Shown one piece after another: positions 63,501 to 64,000 of a stretch of DNA of 64,000 nt; the first letter of the stretch is position 1; every line of letters starts with the position of its first letter. The translations under genes and the position numbers were made by a program. The notes below the pieces were generated by a model, which did no database searches, had not been told where the DNA came from, and worked only from the letters and a program-made list of their open reading frames with translations. The DNA is from Piscicola geometra (lineage: Eukaryota > Annelida > Clitellata > Hirudinida > Piscicolidae): assembly GCA_943735955.1 (NCBI GenBank), contig OX030966.1:6741393-6805392 (forward strand), read 5' to 3'.

Positions 63501-64000
63501 ACAAAATCAAACAACAACAAAAAGAACAACCTCAACAACGACACGAACGTCGTTCAAAGCATCTATATTGGCAGTGAGAGCAAAGCCTCCAACACCCTCA
63601 GCATCAACCCCTTCTCTCTCTCCTACTCACGATCTCTCAACTTCAGAGTGGAGAACGTCAGCGAAAGGGGCATCGAAGTGGCGTGGGATGGAAGTGGAGA
63701 TGAGGAGGGCGAAGGAGAGGAGGATGCTGGTGCTGATGACGATGACGGTGCAGAGAATGCCGTGGTAATTTCCACATGAACAATTTTGCTTATTATTCAC
63801 TAGCTTAGTTTATTGATATGTTTTTTATGTTTAATTTAATATGGTTAGTTTTATGTATAGTTTAATCGTTTTCATCAAAAATAACTTTCATCTCCCCTAG
63901 AGCTACCAAGTACTGAAGGATGGGTCAAAGTATGGTCCGGAGTTCAGTAAGAGGACTCGGAGGATGGTGGTGAAGAAGGTTGAGATGGGCAAGAAGGTTG
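47131..64000 (+). CDS. giant multidomain gene: coiled coil, CAP-Gly, tandem cupredoxin-like repeats, Fn3-associated and fibronectin-III-like domains; runs off the window
   Basis: I read 47 exons whose phases agree throughout: 47131-47446, 47552-48507, 48627-48708, 48817-48862, 48982-49023, 49815-49896, 50100-50220, 50415-50491, 50633-50686, 50874-51016, 51225-51437, 51591-51632, 51851-51937, 52104-52200, 52411-52473, 52564-52598, 52766-52923, 53127-53309, 53488-53633, 53813-53929, 54076-54188, 54289-54343, 54539-54714, 54952-55020, 55212-55253, 55362-55410, 55580-55651, 56078-56214, 56368-56549, 56686-56843, 56994-57100, 57316-57571, 57694-57813, 57955-58116, 58400-58663, 58871-58976, 59152-59307, 59599-60861, 61123-61283, 61457-61623, 61858-61986, 62231-62387, 62548-62763, 62860-63068, 63234-63351, 63447-63764, 63901 onward. 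This gives about 2,700 aa without an end. No signal peptide or TM helix was seen, so it is probably intracellular. Domain evidence is in the separate entries below. The link most worth doubting is exon 5 to 6 (49023 to 49815), where a GTCAGT donor and matching phase join the CAP-Gly part to the repeats. I know no protein with this architecture and assign no function. Confidence 0.75.
48450..49023 (+). other. CAP-Gly domain of the giant gene (exons 2-5)
   Basis: The joined exons read [54 protein letters not shown] and [11 protein letters not shown]. This is the CAP-Gly pattern: G-x-V followed by the hydrophobic strand, GxxxG(x)ELD-like, GKNDGxxxGxRYFxC and GLFV. The usual GKNDG core is intact. 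CAP-Gly domains bind C-terminal EEY/F motifs of tubulin and EB proteins, or act as scaffolds as in CYLD. Confidence 0.8.
50296..50352. repeat. possible dispersed-repeat fragment in an intron of the giant gene
   Basis: The sequence contains TTTGTATAGCGCCCTTTACG and, about 15 bp later, AAAAGCGCTTAAG, an inverted AGCGC pair. Motifs of this type are common at the ends of small dispersed repeats in invertebrate genomes. Only one copy is in the window, so this is tentative. Confidence 0.35.
50415..56549 (+). other. seven tandem cupredoxin-like beta repeats (exons 8-29)
   Basis: Each repeat has the order: strand with GFxPxxLxVxxGD, then VWWxW, a variable loop, then (A/P)GxxxF, then a final strand often with Cys. 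Clear members: [18 protein letters not shown] / VVWTWED / [32 protein letters not shown] / [23 protein letters not shown] / [29 protein letters not shown] / [28 protein letters not shown] / [12 protein letters not shown]. The first repeat ([20 protein letters not shown] / LAGVYNF) and the sixth ([18 protein letters not shown]) are more divergent. This is the shape of plastocyanin-type cupredoxins. The Cys-x-x-His copper loop is absent in all, so copper binding is unlikely. Fold assignment is by pattern only. Confidence 0.6.
55654..55900. repeat. 24-bp GGGTGAATGGGTGGGTGAGG-type minisatellite in an intron of the giant gene
   Basis: About ten copies begin immediately at the donor of exon 27. The exon ends GATGGG and the intron starts GTGAATGGGTGGGTGAG, so each unit repeats a donor-like sequence. 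In-frame translation yields a Val-Arg-Val-Asn-Gly-Trp repeat that is probably not coding. Confidence 0.9.
56686..57100 (+). other. Fn3-associated / chitobiase-C-like domain of the giant gene (exons 30-31)
   Basis: The joined exons contain [31 protein letters not shown], then [20 protein letters not shown] and [13 protein letters not shown]. The pattern (Y/F)TxDGSxP, a tyrosine before a strand, then VRAIAxxxxxxxS is that of the Fn3_assoc/CHB_HEX_C family, also found in the vertebrate protein DZANK1. It normally forms a small beta domain beside fibronectin-III domains, which fits the downstream context. Confidence 0.65.
57316..64000 (+). other. fibronectin-III-like domain array with acidic and Asn-rich inserts (exons 32-47)
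   Basis: Several units show the FN3 order of VxWxxP, then YxVxVNG, then LxxLxP and a final (Y/F)xVxA strand. Examples: [13 protein letters not shown] / [22 protein letters not shown] / [22 protein letters not shown] / [31 protein letters not shown] / [22 protein letters not shown] / [10 protein letters not shown] / [25 protein letters not shown] / SYQVLKDGS. Asp/Glu runs sit in the loop between the Trp strand and the YxVxxNG strand in at least three units. A 1.26-kb exon (59599-60861) codes a 420-residue Asn/Asp/Ser-rich linker. Confidence 0.6.
61624..61720. repeat. GGGA/GGAA purine repeat after exon 40 of the giant gene
   Basis: The intron begins GTGAGGGAGGGAGGGAGAGG, so the splice donor is embedded in the start of a purine-only repeat of about 90 bp. 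Confidence 0.9.

Overview
This is a gene-dense stretch of nuclear DNA from an animal, probably a bilaterian invertebrate. A lophotrochozoan or other spiralian is my guess, at low confidence. Every recognisable gene is broken into many short, phase-consistent exons with GT-AG (rarely GC-AG) introns. The gene set is metazoan: copine, a Wnt5-type ligand, a receptor guanylate cyclase, TM2D1 and CFAP144. There are two copies of a tRNA-headed SINE and many simple repeats. No bacterial, viral or CRISPR feature was seen. All exon structures were read by eye from homology, splice sites and phase; none is supported by transcripts.

Layout. 1-6601: no gene recognised; repeats, including a palindromic AT minisatellite flanked by CRE-like TGACGTCA sites. 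6602-11956 (-): copine, 16 exons. 12220-14980 (+): DPH1, diphthamide synthesis. 15175-15936 (+): small ciliary protein CFAP144/FAM183. 16260-17375 (-): TM2D1. 17637-21744 (-): very large disordered Ser/Lys/Asp-rich protein, unrecognised. 22231-26657 (-): PRIM2, primase large subunit. 26966-38404 (+): receptor-type guanylate cyclase, 29 exons. 38542-41446 (-): IMP4, U3 snoRNP. 42210 to about 44850 (-): Wnt5-like, signal-peptide exon not found. 47131 to beyond 64000 (+): one giant gene, 47 exons in the window.

The most interesting object is the giant gene. Its conceptual product starts with a coiled coil and an Asn-rich linker. A CAP-Gly domain follows, then about seven tandem copies of a beta-rich repeat that looks like a cupredoxin fold without copper ligands. 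After these come an Fn3-associated (chitobiase-C-like) domain and a series of fibronectin-III-like domains with acidic or Asn-rich loop insertions. I do not know this architecture in any described protein.

Other departures from family rules were read directly from codons. PRIM2 has Asp where the fourth Fe-S cysteine should be. The guanylate cyclase has lost its first metal-binding Asp and its guanine-selecting Glu. The Wnt5-like protein carries a highly basic insert of roughly 190 residues. The copine second C2 domain has lost calcium-loop aspartates. Several proteins carry low-complexity inserts at loop positions, and introns are packed with tandem repeats right up to splice sites. This suggests a genome where microsatellite expansion feeds into coding sequence.

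The genes do not form one pathway. Three pairs are arranged head to head or tail to tail with short gaps: copine/DPH1 (263 bp), PRIM2/guanylate cyclase (308 bp) and guanylate cyclase/IMP4 (137 bp, tail to tail).
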